Source of the DNA: Pseudomonas putida | GTDB lineage: Bacteria; Pseudomonadota; Gammaproteobacteria; Pseudomonadales; Pseudomonadaceae | Direction of reading: 5' to 3' | NCBI RefSeq assembly: GCF_028682475.1 | Contig: NZ_JANHLE010000004.1 | Coordinates: 62,001 to 126,000 of the forward strand | DNA: 64,000 nucleotides | Shown: piece after piece, positions 13,241 to 25,354 of the stretch | Numbering within the stretch: position 1 is the first letter of the stretch | Layout of the letters: every line of letters starts with the position of its first letter | Notes under the pieces: generated by a model | What the model was told of the DNA's origin: nothing | The model's database searches: none | Seen by the model: only the letters and a program-made list of their open reading frames with translations | Program-made: the position numbers and the translations under genes

Positions 13241-13251
13241 GTGCCTGTCAT

Positions 13252-13581
13252 TCAGCGCTTGGCTTTCTTGAACACCCTTGCCACCTTGGCGGCGCGCTGC
13301 TTGCGCACCTCCTTTGGGTCGATCAGCAAAGGCCGGTACAACTCGATGCGGTCACCTTCAGCGACCACCTGCTGCGCAGCATCGTTGACGACCTTGCCGA
13401 AAATACCAAGCGGGCACGCGGCTGTATCCAGACCCGGCACTTGTTCGGCGATCCCCGACAACCGCACTGCTTCACGCAGCGTCGTGCCGGGCGCCACGTC
13501 CACAGCCAGCAACCATTGCTGCTCGGCTGTGGCGTAGACCACCTCAACCCGCAAGTTGTTTTGCCCGCTGGCAGAAAGCAT
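13252..13581 (-). CDS. rnfH: RnfH family protein (UPF0125)
   Basis: This is a 109-residue ubiquitin-like/beta-grasp protein of the RnfH family, identified by RVEVVYATAEQQWLL near the start and the IELYRPLLIDPKEVRKQRA region followed by a basic tail. In E. coli a relative is the antitoxin RatB, encoded next to RatA. Here it overlaps ratA by 38 bases if the first ATG is used; a GTG closer to VEVVYA would remove the overlap. The molecular role is not settled in the family. Confidence 0.88.
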   Translation of the reverse strand: MLSASGQNNLRVEVVYATAEQQWLLAVDVAPGTTLREAVRLSGIAEQVPGLDTAACPLGIFGKVVNDAAQQVVAEGDRIELYRPLLIDPKEVRKQRAAKVARVFKKAKR

Positions 13582-13978
13582 CGACCAGGGTATTGGCCGC
13601 CTGATTGAACAGCGGCCCGAGGGTCGCCCGCACCAGCGGTCCGGCGTAGTCGAACGACAGGTCGAGGCTGATCTTGCAGGCTTTCTCGCCCAACGGCTTG
13701 AAGATCCACAGGCCGTGCAATTGATTGAACGGCCCCTCCTCCAGGTTCATCTCGATGGATTGCCCGGGCACCAGCACATTGCGGGTGACAAACTTCTGAC
13801 TCATGCCGCCCTTGGCTACTTCCAGGCTGGCACGCATCAACTCGTCATTGACCTCGAGCACAGTGCTGGAGGAGCACCAGGGCAGGAACTCCGGGTAACG
13901 CGCAACATCGTTGACCAGGTCGTACAACGCCTGGGCCGGATAGGGCAGCAGGGCCGAACGTTGAATATGGGTAGTCAT
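13544..13978 (-). CDS. ratA: RatA-like START/polyketide-cyclase domain protein
   Basis: The 144-residue protein begins MTTHIQRSALLPYPAQALYDLVNDVARYPEFLPWC, typical of the SRPBCC/COQ10-binding family. In E. coli RatA was reported to block 70S ribosome association, while mitochondrial relatives (Coq10) bind ubiquinone; which role applies here cannot be decided from sequence. It is cotranscribed with rnfH, in the order found in most gammaproteobacteria, but in this genome the usual neighbour smpB is separated by an NSS transporter gene. Confidence 0.9.
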   Translation of the reverse strand: MTTHIQRSALLPYPAQALYDLVNDVARYPEFLPWCSSSTVLEVNDELMRASLEVAKGGMSQKFVTRNVLVPGQSIEMNLEEGPFNQLHGLWIFKPLGEKACKISLDLSFDYAGPLVRATLGPLFNQAANTLVDAFCQRAKQLAG

Positions 13979-13985
13979 CTAGGTG

Positions 13986-15401
13986 TCACTTCCAAAGCTG
14001 AGCGGCAAACACAACCAGAATGCCGAGTGGCGCCACATAGCGCATCAAGAAGAAAGTCAGAGCAAACAGCAACGGGCTGCGCATTGCCAGTTCATCGCGC
14101 ACCGCCTCACGCCCCATGATCCAACCCGCGAATATCACAAAGCACAAACCACCCAGCGGCAACATGATCCGCGAAGTGAAAAAATCGATCACGCCGAAGA
14201 AGTCCAGCCCGCCGCTCACACCCCATTGGTAGAGCTGAAAACCGCTGCCGTCGCTGACGAAAAAGCGTGCCTGCTGCCAGATATTGAACGAAAACACTGT
14301 CCCCAGCCCGACCAGCCAGCAACTGAAGGCCAGCCAGGTGGTGATCCAGCCACGCCGCACACCGGTGCGCTCCACCAGGTAGGCAACCATGGGCTCAAGC
14401 AGGGAAATCGCCGAGCTCCAGGCCGCAACTGCCACTAGAACAAAGAATACGACGCCCATCAATTGGCCAAAGGCCACATTACCGAAGGCAAACGGCAAGG
14501 CAACAAACATCAGGCCCGGCCCTTCGCTGGGGTTCAGGCCGGCAGCGAACACAATCGGGAACAGGGCCAGGCCAGCCAGCAGCGAAACAAAGGTGTCGAG
14601 TAAGGCCACGGCGACAATGGTACCGCCGATGGAAGCGCCTTTGGGCATGTAAGCGCCGTAGATCAACAGCGAACCAACACCGACACTCAACGAGAAGAAG
14701 GCGTGCCCCATGGCCGGCAACAAACCGTCCAGCAGACGCGAGGTGTCGAAGTCGAACATGAAATGCAGGCCCTGCATGAAGTGCCCGGTCGTCAGGCTGT
14801 ACCCGAGCAGGATCACCAGCAGCAGGAACAGCAGCGGCATCATGATCCGCAGGCTTTTCTCCAGCCCGGCGACCACGCCACGGGCAATCACCAGCGCCGA
14901 CAGCAACATGAACAGGCTGTGCCACAGCACCAGGCGCCAAGGGTCGCTGATCACACCATTGAAGTAACCGCCGACCTGATCAGCCGTCACGCCCTGGAAG
15001 TCGCCCCGGCCCATATTGATGATGTAGTCGAACGACCAGCCACCCACCACGCTGTAGAACGACAGGATCAGCAACGCCGTGATCATCCCGGCGAATGCCC
15101 ACCAGGACCAGCGCGGCGACTGCCCGGCTTCCAGCGCCAGATCGCGCAAGGCGTTGGCCGGGCTTTGCCGGGTGCGGCGGCCGATCAAGGTTTCAGCCAG
15201 CATCACTGGAATACCGATCAAGGCAATACAGGCCAGAAACACCAGGACAAAGGCACCGCCACCATAGACGCCGACCATGTAGGGGAATTTCCAGATACTC
15301 CCCAACCCCACCGCGGCACCGGTCGCCGCCAGTACAAATACCCAGCGACTGGCCCAGCCACCATGGACAGAAACCTTGTCCGTCGACATCAACACGCTCA
15401 A
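13986..15401 (-). CDS. Sodium:neurotransmitter symporter (NSS) family transporter
   Basis: A 471-residue integral membrane protein with about eleven to twelve hydrophobic segments. The NSS signature is clear in TM1 ([27 protein letters not shown]), which in LeuT forms the Na+ and substrate sites. Bacterial relatives (LeuT, MhsT, TnaT) import hydrophobic or aromatic amino acids with sodium; the substrate here cannot be read from sequence. Its stop lies only 7 bases before the ratA ATG, so it may be the first gene of an NSS-ratA-rnfH transcript. The start could also be the second Met (MSTDKVSVH). Confidence 0.92.
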   Translation of the reverse strand: MSVLMSTDKVSVHGGWASRWVFVLAATGAAVGLGSIWKFPYMVGVYGGGAFVLVFLACIALIGIPVMLAETLIGRRTRQSPANALRDLALEAGQSPRWSWWAFAGMITALLILSFYSVVGGWSFDYIINMGRGDFQGVTADQVGGYFNGVISDPWRLVLWHSLFMLLSALVIARGVVAGLEKSLRIMMPLLFLLLVILLGYSLTTGHFMQGLHFMFDFDTSRLLDGLLPAMGHAFFSLSVGVGSLLIYGAYMPKGASIGGTIVAVALLDTFVSLLAGLALFPIVFAAGLNPSEGPGLMFVALPFAFGNVAFGQLMGVVFFVLVAVAAWSSAISLLEPMVAYLVERTGVRRGWITTWLAFSCWLVGLGTVFSFNIWQQARFFVSDGSGFQLYQWGVSGGLDFFGVIDFFTSRIMLPLGGLCFVIFAGWIMGREAVRDELAMRSPLLFALTFFLMRYVAPLGILVVFAAQLWK

Positions 15402-15490
15402 CTGTGGAAAAAAAGAGCGCGCATTGTCCGGGATTCACCTCACAGGCTCAAGCGCACTGCTACCCCGTAGCCGACGGCGCAACGACTGCC

Positions 15491-15496
15491 TATAAT
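15491..15496 (+). promoter_or_regulatory. smpB -10 box only 9 bases from the ATG
   Basis: A perfect TATAAT at 15491-15496. The smpB ATG is at 15506, so transcription would begin 0-4 bases before the start codon. No Shine-Dalgarno sequence is present between. The -35 region is weak. Confidence 0.6.
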
Positions 15497-15505
15497 GCCG
15501 CCCCT

Positions 15506-15988
15506 ATGGCTAAACAAACGAAACATCCGACAGGGACCATCGCGCAGAATAAAAAGGCGCGACACGATTACTTCATCGAGCACAAGTTCGAGGCCGGATT
15601 GGTCCTGTCCGGTTGGGAAGTAAAAAGTCTGCGTGCCGGCAAGGCGCATCTGACCGACAGTTACGTGGTGCTCAAAGATGGCGAGGCGTGGCTGATGGGC
15701 AGCCATATCACGCCGCTGACGGCCGCCAGTACGCACGTCATTGCCGACCCGACACGCACCCGCAAACTGCTGCTCAATAAACGCGAGCTGGAGCGCCTGC
15801 ATGCGGCCGTCCAGCAAAAGGGCTACACCTGCGTAGCCTTGTCGATTTATTGGAGCAAGCACCTGATCAAGTGCGAGATCGCGCTCGGCAAGGGCAAGAA
15901 GGAATACGACAAGCGCGATACCCAACGCGAGCGTGATTCCAATCGCGAATTGCAGCGTGCAGTGCGCAACAAGGGCAAGGAAGACTGA
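15506..15988 (+). CDS. smpB: SsrA-binding protein SmpB
   Basis: SmpB binds the tRNA-like domain of tmRNA and is essential for trans-translation; its RNA partner ssrA is in this window at 23364. The start at [23 protein letters not shown] gives 160 residues, the usual length, with the OB-fold core ([26 protein letters not shown]) and the basic C-terminal tail ([22 protein letters not shown]) that mimics codon-anticodon helix in the ribosome. There is no ribosome-binding site in front, but a TATAAT sits just upstream, suggesting a leaderless message. Confidence 0.97.
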   Translation: MAKQTKHPTGTIAQNKKARHDYFIEHKFEAGLVLSGWEVKSLRAGKAHLTDSYVVLKDGEAWLMGSHITPLTAASTHVIADPTRTRKLLLNKRELERLHAAVQQKGYTCVALSIYWSKHLIKCEIALGKGKKEYDKRDTQRERDSNRELQRAVRNKGKED

Positions 15989-16008
15989 TTTCAGTCTGAG
16001 GCGCCTTT

Positions 16009-16073
16009 ATCGCGGGGCAAGCCCGCTCCCACCAGGATTGCATAAACCTGTGGGAGCGGGCTTGCCCCGCGAT
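16009..16073. repeat. REP pair between smpB and lldR
   Basis: Two exact 24-base REP copies in inverted orientation (16009-16032 and 16050-16073) separated by 17 bases, placed between the convergent stops of smpB and lldR where they could also serve as a transcription end. Confidence 0.92.
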
Positions 16074-16077
16074 AGCT

Positions 16078-16848
16078 TCAGCGCCCGCTACGCCGCTCCG
16101 CTCGCGCCGTTCGTTGCACTTCCTGGCGCACCTCATCGAGCACTTCCTGCACATACAGAATGTGTCGGCTGGACACTTCGCGAGCCTCCTCTGCCCGCCC
16201 TTCGACGATCGCCAGGTACAGCTCACGGTGCTGATTGATCAGCATGTCGCGGGTTTCGGCGCGTTGCTTGTACATGCCGCCGATGTTGGTCACCACGTTG
16301 CGCTTGAGCAGATCGAACAGGCCACGAATGGTGTGCAGCAACACTGCGTTGTGACTGGCTTCGGCAATTGCCAGGTGAAAGCGCGCATCGGCAGCGCCCT
16401 CCTCGGCCCGATCCACTTCACCAGAGCGGGCGTAACAATCCTGCAAGGCATCGAACGCTGCCTTGAGCCGCTGACGATCCGGCTCGGTCGCGCGAATGGC
16501 CGCGTAATAGGCGCACGATGCCTCCAGGGTATGCCGGAACTCCAGCAGATCGCGCTGCGCTTCGGGGTTGCATTCCAGCAGCTGCAACAACGGATCGCTG
16601 AAGGTCGAACCCAACGCCTCGGCCACATAATTGCCACCGCCCTGGCGACTGACCAGCAGCCCTTTGGCCACCAGCTTCTGGATCGCTTCACGCAATGACG
16701 GCCGCGACACCCCGAACTGTTCAGCCAACGCCCGCTCGGCAGGCAGCCGCTGACCGGCACTGAGGGTGCCCTCAAGAATCATCCCTTCCAGCCGCTCGAC
16801 GATATCGTCGGACAAACGGCGTTGGCGGACCTGATCAAAAACCATCAC
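16078..16848 (-). CDS. lldR: Lactate-responsive GntR/FadR-family repressor LldR
   Basis: LldR represses the lactate operon and is released by lactate. The 256-residue protein has an N-terminal GntR winged helix (LPAERALAEQFGVSRPSLREAIQKLVAKGLLVSRQGGGNYV) and a C-terminal FCD domain with conserved metal/ligand histidines (ADARFHLAIAEASHNAVLLHTIRGLFDLLK). It is divergent from lldP and its probable operator lies between the genes, giving autoregulation. Either of the first two Met codons could start translation. Confidence 0.94.
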   Translation of the reverse strand: MMVFDQVRQRRLSDDIVERLEGMILEGTLSAGQRLPAERALAEQFGVSRPSLREAIQKLVAKGLLVSRQGGGNYVAEALGSTFSDPLLQLLECNPEAQRDLLEFRHTLEASCAYYAAIRATEPDRQRLKAAFDALQDCYARSGEVDRAEEGAADARFHLAIAEASHNAVLLHTIRGLFDLLKRNVVTNIGGMYKQRAETRDMLINQHRELYLAIVEGRAEEAREVSSRHILYVQEVLDEVRQEVQRTARAERRSGR

Positions 16849-16905
16849 ATGCTCTCCACAATCCCGGGTGCTTTCGGGGCTGTCTATTCTGGCCTATCCG
16901 CTCTC

Positions 16906-16966
16906 CGCCGACACCCATCAGATTGCAACTTTCGCTGCTGCTCAGGGCATTTCGCCGACACCCATC
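16906..16966. repeat. 14-base direct repeat in the lldR-lldP region
   Basis: CGCCGACACCCATC occurs at 16906-16919 and again at 16953-16966, a 47-base period, in the lldR leader. No function can be assigned. Confidence 0.6.
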
Positions 16967-17037
16967 CGAGGAAAGTTTTCTTGGGACAAATTGACACACC
17001 CACAGCGAGGCTTTTAACCTAGCGCCTCGACATTGTA

Positions 17038-17054
17038 AATTGGTCTTACCAATT
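17038..17054. promoter_or_regulatory. LldR operator
   Basis: The palindrome AATTGGTCTTACCAATT has 7-base arms around a 3-base centre and matches the GntR/FadR-type LldR site known from E. coli (AATTGGCCCTACCAATT). A TTGACA at 16991-16996 with a weak -10 near 17015 would place transcription start just before the operator, so bound LldR would block lldPDE transcription. Confidence 0.85.
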
Positions 17055-17098
17055 ATCCAATGCCAGTGCTGACCAACAACAATTAGGGGCCACCCCAT

Positions 17099-18763
17099 AT
17101 GCAAACCTGGCAACAGCTCTACAGTCCGCTTGGTAGTCTTGGTCTGTCCGCGCTCGCGGCAGTCATCCCGATCGTGTTCTTCTTCCTCGCTCTGGCGGTG
17201 TTCCGGCTCAAGGGCCACGTCGCTGGCAGCATCACTCTCGGTTTGTCGATCCTGGTGGCGATCTTCGCCTTCCAGATGCCCGCCGACATGGCGCTTGCCG
17301 CCGCCGGTTACGGTTTTGCCTATGGCCTGTGGCCAATCGCCTGGATCATCGTCGCTGCGGTGTTCCTCTACAAACTGACGGTCAAGAGCGGCCAGTTCGA
17401 AGTGATCCGCAGCTCGGTGCTGTCGATTACCGACGACCAGCGCCTGCAGGTACTGCTGATCGGTTTCTGCTTCGGCGCCTTCCTCGAAGGTGCGGCAGGC
17501 TTCGGCGCACCGGTGGCAATTACCGCCGCGCTGCTGGTCGGCCTGGGCTTCAACCCGCTGTACGCCGCCGGCTTGTGCCTGATCGCCAACACCGCGCCGG
17601 TGGCCTTCGGCGCGCTCGGCATCCCGATCATCGTCGCCGGTCAGGTGACCGGTATCGACGCCTTCAAGATCGGCGCCATGACCGGCCGCCAGCTGCCGTT
17701 GCTGTCGCTGTTCGTGCCGTTCTGGCTGGTGTTCATGATGGACGGCCTGCGCGGCGTCAAAGAGACCTGGCCTGCCGCACTGGTAGCCGGCCTGAGCTTT
17801 GCCGTGACCCAGTACTTCACCTCGAACTTCATCGGCCCGGAACTGCCGGACATCACCTCGGCCCTGGTCAGCCTGGTTTCCCTGACCCTGTTCCTCAAGG
17901 TCTGGCAGCCCAAGCATTCCTTCGCCGGCGCCACCGGCAGTGTCGGTGCAGCGGTGGTCAACGGCGGCAGCCAGCCTTCGCCGTACAGCCTCGGCGAGAT
18001 CTTCAAGGCCTGGTCGCCGTTCCTGATCCTCACCGTGCTGGTCACCATCTGGACCCTCAAGCCGTTCAAGGCGGCCTTCGCCGCTGGCGGTTCGATGTAC
18101 AGCTGGGTGTTCAACTTCGCCATCCCGCACCTGGATCAGCTGGTCATCAAGACCGCTCCGATCGTTGCGACCCCGACCGCGATTCCGGCCGTGTTCAAGC
18201 TCGACCCGATTTCCGCCACCGGTACGGCGATCTTCTTCTCGGCGCTGATCTCCATGCTGGTTCTGAAGATCAACTTCAAAACTGGTCTGACCACTTTGAA
18301 AGAGACCTTCTTCGAACTGCGCTGGCCGATCCTGTCGATCGGCATGGTGCTGGCCTTCGCTTTCGTCACCAACTATTCGGGCATGTCTTCGACCATGGCC
18401 CTGGTACTGGCCGGCACTGGCGCGGCCTTCCCGTTCTTCTCGCCGTTCCTCGGCTGGCTGGGGGTGTTCCTGACCGGTTCCGACACCTCGTCCAACGCCC
18501 TGTTCAGCTCGCTGCAGGCCACCACGGCGCACCAGATCGGGGTCAACGACACCCTGCTGGTCGCGGCCAACACCAGTGGCGGCGTGACCGGCAAGATGAT
18601 TTCGCCACAGTCGATCGCGGTAGCCTGTGCGGCCACCGGCCTGGTCGGCAAGGAATCCGACCTGTTCCGTTTCACCCTCAAGCACAGCCTGTTCTTCGCC
18701 ACCATCGTCGGCCTGATCACTCTGGTCCAGGCTTATTGGCTGACCGGCATGCTGGTTCACTAA
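17099..18763 (+). CDS. lldP: L-lactate permease
   Basis: LldP imports L-lactate (and usually D-lactate and glycolate) by proton symport. The 554-residue protein has the LctP family pattern of about twelve or more membrane segments with the diagnostic [26 protein letters not shown] and the C-terminal [30 protein letters not shown]. An AGGGG ribosome-binding site precedes the ATG. It is first in lldP-lldD-lldE, divergent from lldR. Confidence 0.97.
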   Translation: MQTWQQLYSPLGSLGLSALAAVIPIVFFFLALAVFRLKGHVAGSITLGLSILVAIFAFQMPADMALAAAGYGFAYGLWPIAWIIVAAVFLYKLTVKSGQFEVIRSSVLSITDDQRLQVLLIGFCFGAFLEGAAGFGAPVAITAALLVGLGFNPLYAAGLCLIANTAPVAFGALGIPIIVAGQVTGIDAFKIGAMTGRQLPLLSLFVPFWLVFMMDGLRGVKETWPAALVAGLSFAVTQYFTSNFIGPELPDITSALVSLVSLTLFLKVWQPKHSFAGATGSVGAAVVNGGSQPSPYSLGEIFKAWSPFLILTVLVTIWTLKPFKAAFAAGGSMYSWVFNFAIPHLDQLVIKTAPIVATPTAIPAVFKLDPISATGTAIFFSALISMLVLKINFKTGLTTLKETFFELRWPILSIGMVLAFAFVTNYSGMSSTMALVLAGTGAAFPFFSPFLGWLGVFLTGSDTSSNALFSSLQATTAHQIGVNDTLLVAANTSGGVTGKMISPQSIAVACAATGLVGKESDLFRFTLKHSLFFATIVGLITLVQAYWLTGMLVH

Positions 18764-18832
18764 AGTGTCAGAGGCCGGGTGCGTAACAGCGCGCCCGGCA
18801 TCCGCCCCTTACAACCGACGCAGCGAGACCAC

Positions 18833-19978
18833 ATGATCATTTCTGCCTCTACCGACTACCGCGCCGCAGCGCAACGCAAGCTGCCGCCGTTCCTGTTCCA
18901 CTACGCCGACGGCGGCGCCTACGCCGAGTACACCCTGCGCCACAACGTCGAAGACCTGGCGAGCATTGCCCTGCGTCAGCGCGTGCTGAAAAACATGTCC
19001 GAGCTGAGCCTTGAGACTCAGCTGTTCAACGAAACGCTGAGCATGCCGGTGGCGCTGGCGCCTGTCGGTCTGACCGGCATGTATGCACGGCGTGGTGAGG
19101 TCCAGGCCGCCCGTGCGGCAGCCGCCAAAGGCATCCCCTTCACGATGTCGACAGTGTCGGTGTGCCCGATCGAGGAAGTCGCCCCGGCCATCAACCGCCC
19201 AATGTGGTTCCAGCTCTACGTTCTCAAAGACCGCGGCTTCATGCGCAACGCTCTGGAGCGGGCGAAAGCCGCCGGTGTCACCACGCTGGTGTTCACCGTC
19301 GACATGCCGGTACCTGGCGCCCGCTACCGTGACGCACACTCGGGCATGAGCGGCCCGAACGCACCACTGCGCCGCGTCTGGCAAGCCATGACCCATCCGC
19401 AGTGGGCCCTGGATGTCGGCCTGCTGGGCAAGCCGCACGATCTGGGTAACATCTCCACTTACCGTGGCAGCCCGACGGGCCTGGCCGACTACATCGGCTG
19501 GCTGGGCGCCAACTTCGACCCGTCGATTTCCTGGAAGGACCTGGAGTGGATCCGCGAGTTCTGGGACGGCCCGATGGTGATCAAGGGCATCCTTGATCCG
19601 CAGGATGCCAAGGACGCGGTGAAGTTCGGTGCCGACGGTATCGTCGTCTCCAACCACGGCGGCCGCCAGCTCGATGGCGTGCTGTCCAGCGCCCGCGCCC
19701 TGCCGGCGATCGCCGATGCGGTAAAAGGCGACCTGAAGATCCTCGCCGACTCCGGCATTCGCAGCGGCCTCGACGTGGTGCGCATGATCGCCCTGGGTGC
19801 CGACACGGTGTTGATCGGCCGTGCATTCCTCTATGCGCTGGCCACCGCCGGTGAAGCCGGGGTGAAGAACTTGCTGGACCTGTTCGAGAAAGAAATGCGC
19901 GTTGCCATGGTGCTTACCGGCGCCAAGACCATCAGCGAAATCACCCGTGATTCGCTGGTACGCGAACTGGGCGCCTGA
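18833..19978 (+). CDS. lldD: FMN-dependent L-lactate dehydrogenase
   Basis: LldD oxidises L-lactate to pyruvate at the cytoplasmic membrane, passing electrons to quinone. The start at [22 protein letters not shown] gives 381 residues, a normal length. The FMN-dependent alpha-hydroxy-acid dehydrogenase fold is marked by [15 protein letters not shown] near the start, MWFQLYV, and the active-site block [20 protein letters not shown] with the catalytic His, followed by the phosphate-binding [20 protein letters not shown]. It lies 69 bases after lldP. Confidence 0.97.
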   Translation: MIISASTDYRAAAQRKLPPFLFHYADGGAYAEYTLRHNVEDLASIALRQRVLKNMSELSLETQLFNETLSMPVALAPVGLTGMYARRGEVQAARAAAAKGIPFTMSTVSVCPIEEVAPAINRPMWFQLYVLKDRGFMRNALERAKAAGVTTLVFTVDMPVPGARYRDAHSGMSGPNAPLRRVWQAMTHPQWALDVGLLGKPHDLGNISTYRGSPTGLADYIGWLGANFDPSISWKDLEWIREFWDGPMVIKGILDPQDAKDAVKFGADGIVVSNHGGRQLDGVLSSARALPAIADAVKGDLKILADSGIRSGLDVVRMIALGADTVLIGRAFLYALATAGEAGVKNLLDLFEKEMRVAMVLTGAKTISEITRDSLVRELGA

Positions 19979-20058
19979 TTGCCGCGCCCGCACCCGTCAC
20001 CGCCTGATTGACCGGGACACCTGGCGCACCAGACGCCGCGGTCCCGCGAGGAGATTGC

Positions 20059-22869
<2,811 letters not shown>

Positions 22870-22875
22870 ACGCCG

Positions 22876-22900
22876 ATTGCGGGGCAAGTTGCCCCGCGAT
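22876..22900. repeat. Short REP-derived palindrome after lldE
   Basis: ATTGCGGGGCAA and its near-complement TTGCCCCGCGAT form a compact hairpin just after the lldE stop. It keeps only the inner half of the REP unit and probably marks the 3' end of the lactate operon. Confidence 0.6.
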
Positions 22901-22989
22901 AGAGGCCATCCAATCTGAACCCCCGGCAAGCGTCGCAGTCCATCCAGAAAGGCCCTCTTTCCCAGGGCCATCCCGCCAAGGAGATTCAC

Positions 22990-23262
22990 ATGAAGCGTAC
23001 TGCGATTTCCGGACTGTTGATCACCGCCGCACTGCTTGCCTCCCCTGTGTTCGCGGCTGAAGACCTGTGCACGGCCAACCTGCAAAAGATCAGCGACGCC
23101 ACCACCACGGCCGGCGCGACGTCAGAGGGACTGGACGAAACCATCGCCAAACATGTTGAAGACGCCAAGAAAGCCCAGGCCGCTGGCAACGACAAGGATT
23201 GCATCGCCATCACCAGCAAAGTGCTCGAGCGCCTGGAAAAAACCGAAAAAGGCGGCCAGTAG
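22990..23262 (+). CDS. Small exported protein of unknown function
   Basis: A 90-residue product with a clear Sec signal peptide (MKRTAISGLLITAALLASPVFA, cleavage expected after AFA-like VFA at about residue 22). The mature part of about 68 residues is charged, alpha-helical in character and carries two Cys (LCTANLQKI; DKDCIAITSK) that could form a disulphide. A strong AAGGAGA ribosome-binding site supports the start. I do not recognise a named family. It lies between the lactate operon and ssrA with no evident link to either. Confidence 0.8.
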   Translation: MKRTAISGLLITAALLASPVFAAEDLCTANLQKISDATTTAGATSEGLDETIAKHVEDAKKAQAAGNDKDCIAITSKVLERLEKTEKGGQ

Positions 23263-23290
23263 CGGTTTAGCAGGGCGACTGGAACCGCAG

Positions 23291-23319
23291 TCGACGTCGC
23301 CCGACCGATGGCGTATACT
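23291..23319 (+). promoter_or_regulatory. Probable ssrA promoter
   Basis: TATACT at 23314-23319 with a weak TCGACG 17 bases upstream. A small hairpin (AGCGTT/AACGCT) follows at about 23330-23345 in the 5' precursor before mature tmRNA. Confidence 0.55.
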
Positions 23320-23363
23320 GACCCCCGAGCGTTGAAAAACGCTTCAGCTAGAGCGCAACAAAT

Positions 23364-23755
23364 GGGGCCGATTAGGATTCGACGCCGGTAGTGAAACTCT
23401 AGGTGCATGCCGAGTTGGTAACAGAACTCGTAAATCCACTGTTGCAACTTTCTATAGTTGCCAATGACGAAAACTACGGGGAAGTACGCTTCGCTGCGTA
23501 AGCAGCCTAGAGCTTCCTTCTGGTAGCTTCGGCTCCAGCAATCATCAGGGGATGCCTGTAAACCCGAAGTGATTGTCATACAGAACAGGATCGCCGTGCA
23601 GTACGTTGTGGACGAAGCGGCTAAAACTTACACAACTCGTCCAAAGCACCCTGCCCGTCGGGCGGCTGCGGATTAACTCAATAGACACGGCTAAGCATGT
23701 AGGACCGACAGCGGAGCACTGGCGGACGGGGGTTCAAATCCCCCCGGTTCCACCA
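23364..23755 (+). ncRNA. ssrA: Transfer-messenger RNA (tmRNA, SsrA)
   Basis: tmRNA acts with SmpB to rescue ribosomes stalled on broken messages and to tag the partial protein for proteolysis. The 5' end GGGGCCGATTAGGATTCGAC and 3' end with the T-arm GGGGGTTCAAATCCCCC and CCA form the tRNA-like domain, including the G3-U70 pair needed for alanine charging. The tag frame at 23460-23501 reads ANDENYGEVRFAA and stops at TAA. The end is -FAA rather than the usual -LAA. The length of 392 bases is typical for Pseudomonas, and the 3' CCA is encoded. Confidence 0.98.
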
Positions 23756-23768
23756 AATAGGTAAAACG

Positions 23769-23806
23769 AAAAAGGCATCTGACGCTCTGCGCAGATGCCT
23801 TTTTTG
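23769..23806 (+). terminator. Rho-independent terminator of ssrA
   Basis: A stem of 13 bp or more, AAAAAGGCATCTG/CAGATGCCTTTTT, followed by a T-run, 13 bases after the tmRNA 3' end. It is also suitably placed to end the convergent permease gene. Confidence 0.92.
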
Positions 23807-23827
23807 TTGCCTATGAGAAATGAATCC

Positions 23828-25093
23828 TTACCATCCGCCTGGCAACCAGCCAAATGCACTGGCAATCGCATACGCCATGCTGCACAGGTACAGCACCACC
23901 ACCAGCACCTGAATCAGCGGATGGGCGATCCAGCCGCACTGCCAGGCCGGAACGATGTCACCGTTCTTGCGCGCCGAACGCAGCATCAGGATCGGCATGA
24001 TCGAGAGGATCACGCCGCTGAACACACCGGCGAAGTACAGCGCATTGACGAAGCCGACCATGCCGCTGTAAGCGAGGATGAACGGCGGAACGCAGACAAT
24101 GCCGAGCACCAGCAGACGGTTCTTGGGATTGCTTTCCGAGCCCAGGCTTTTGAACTTGTCGAAAATGTTGGTCAGGAAGCTGCCGCCCAGGCCCCAGTAC
24201 GAGGTCATCATGGCGCACAGGGCAAAGGTGTTGGCGGTGTAGAACGCCCACTGCCCAAGCGCCTGCCCCCAGGCCAGGGTGGCGACTTCAGTCTGGTTTT
24301 CCAGGCCGTTCAGGGCAATCACCGACATCGGTACGATCGCCAGCAAGATGAAGGTGATCACCATGCCCGTGATCACGGCGACAGGCAGGCGCTTGGGCGC
24401 GTGACTGAAACCACGGGCCATTTCCGGGACCACGTACTGTGCCGAGAAGCAGAACACGGCGATGTTGAACACCGGGATCATGTAGATCCAGCTGCCCTCG
24501 AACAGGTTGGCAAAATCGGTGCGTTCGTTGATCAGTGTCGCAATCACCAGCACCAGGGTCATCGAGACCATGCCAATGCTGATGAACTTCTCACCCTTGC
24601 CGATCGCCTTCAGCCCCAGGTACAGCACGAACGCGGCGGGCAGGAAGAACAGCATGCTGCCCAGCGCCGGGCTGATACCGAAGAACTCGCTGAGGATCTT
24701 GCCGCTACCGCTCATGTAGGCGGTCAGGGCACCAATGCTGTTAACCGCCACCGAAAGGAAGATCGCCCAGGCACCGAAGGAGCCGACATAGCGTTGCGCC
24801 AGGCCACTCAACTGGTGGTGGCTGCGGGTACGCAAGGTGGTTTCCGAGACATAGAGCATGGAGATGGTGGTGAAGACACCGGCAACCGCCAGCCACAAAA
24901 GCAGCGGCATGTAACCGGCCAGGCGGCTGGCATAGGCCATCGACAACACACCGGCACCGATGTTGGTGCCGACGATCATTGCCACGGCCTCGACGAAGGT
25001 CAGGCGTTTGACCTCCAGGCCCGATGATTCGGAAACGGACGCGTCAGCACCGCCCACGGCGATGTTGGGGTTTGCACTCATGATCACACTCAC
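23828..25093 (-). CDS. Aromatic/hydroxy amino acid permease (HAAAP family)
   Basis: A 421-residue inner-membrane protein with about eleven hydrophobic segments. TM1 has VEAVAMIVGTNIGAGVLSMAYA, the pattern of the HAAAP/AAT families (TyrP, Mtr, AroP-unrelated), and the FCFSAQYVVPEMARGF motif is typical of tyrosine/tryptophan-type permeases in Pseudomonas. The likely role is proton-coupled uptake of aromatic amino acids; the exact substrate cannot be read. Met5 (MSANPNIA) is an alternative start. It is convergent with ssrA. Confidence 0.85.
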   Translation of the reverse strand: MSVIMSANPNIAVGGADASVSESSGLEVKRLTFVEAVAMIVGTNIGAGVLSMAYASRLAGYMPLLLWLAVAGVFTTISMLYVSETTLRTRSHHQLSGLAQRYVGSFGAWAIFLSVAVNSIGALTAYMSGSGKILSEFFGISPALGSMLFFLPAAFVLYLGLKAIGKGEKFISIGMVSMTLVLVIATLINERTDFANLFEGSWIYMIPVFNIAVFCFSAQYVVPEMARGFSHAPKRLPVAVITGMVITFILLAIVPMSVIALNGLENQTEVATLAWGQALGQWAFYTANTFALCAMMTSYWGLGGSFLTNIFDKFKSLGSESNPKNRLLVLGIVCVPPFILAYSGMVGFVNALYFAGVFSGVILSIMPILMLRSARKNGDIVPAWQCGWIAHPLIQVLVVVLYLCSMAYAIASAFGWLPGGW

Positions 25094-25315
25094 TGCGTAT
25101 TTATATTTATTACCGGAAGCACCTGAAGCGATGCGTCACAGGCCCCTCGTCACGACGGTGGCTCTGTGCCATGGATTTTTCGAGCGGCGGGCAAAATATC
25201 ACACAAGGTGTTCGGAATAACATCCAGACGAGGCGTAAGAGTGTGAATCAAAATTTCGGAAAAATTATTTAAAAGCAGATAGTTAGCGGATTTGAGGGGC
25301 AACGCGCAGAGGTCA

Positions 25316-25335
25316 AGCCCGACCAAGGTCGGGCT
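25316..25335 (-). terminator. Hairpin terminating the MDR oxidoreductase gene
   Basis: Perfect 9-bp stem AGCCCGACC/GGTCGGGCT, 20 bases downstream of the stop. The minus-strand T-run is very short, so efficiency is uncertain. Confidence 0.55.
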
Positions 25336-25354
25336 GCCTCAGTGGTGAGTACGA

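Noticed and set aside
16835..18760. 641-codon minus-strand frame opposite lldP, rich in Gln, Glu, Asp and Arg
   Set aside because: The reverse of a hydrophobic membrane-protein gene; composition is an artefact of complementing Leu/Val/Ala codons.
23364..23828. tmRNA gene as integration site of a genomic island
   Set aside because: No integrase or duplicated 3' end of ssrA follows; the next gene is an ordinary permease reached after the terminator.
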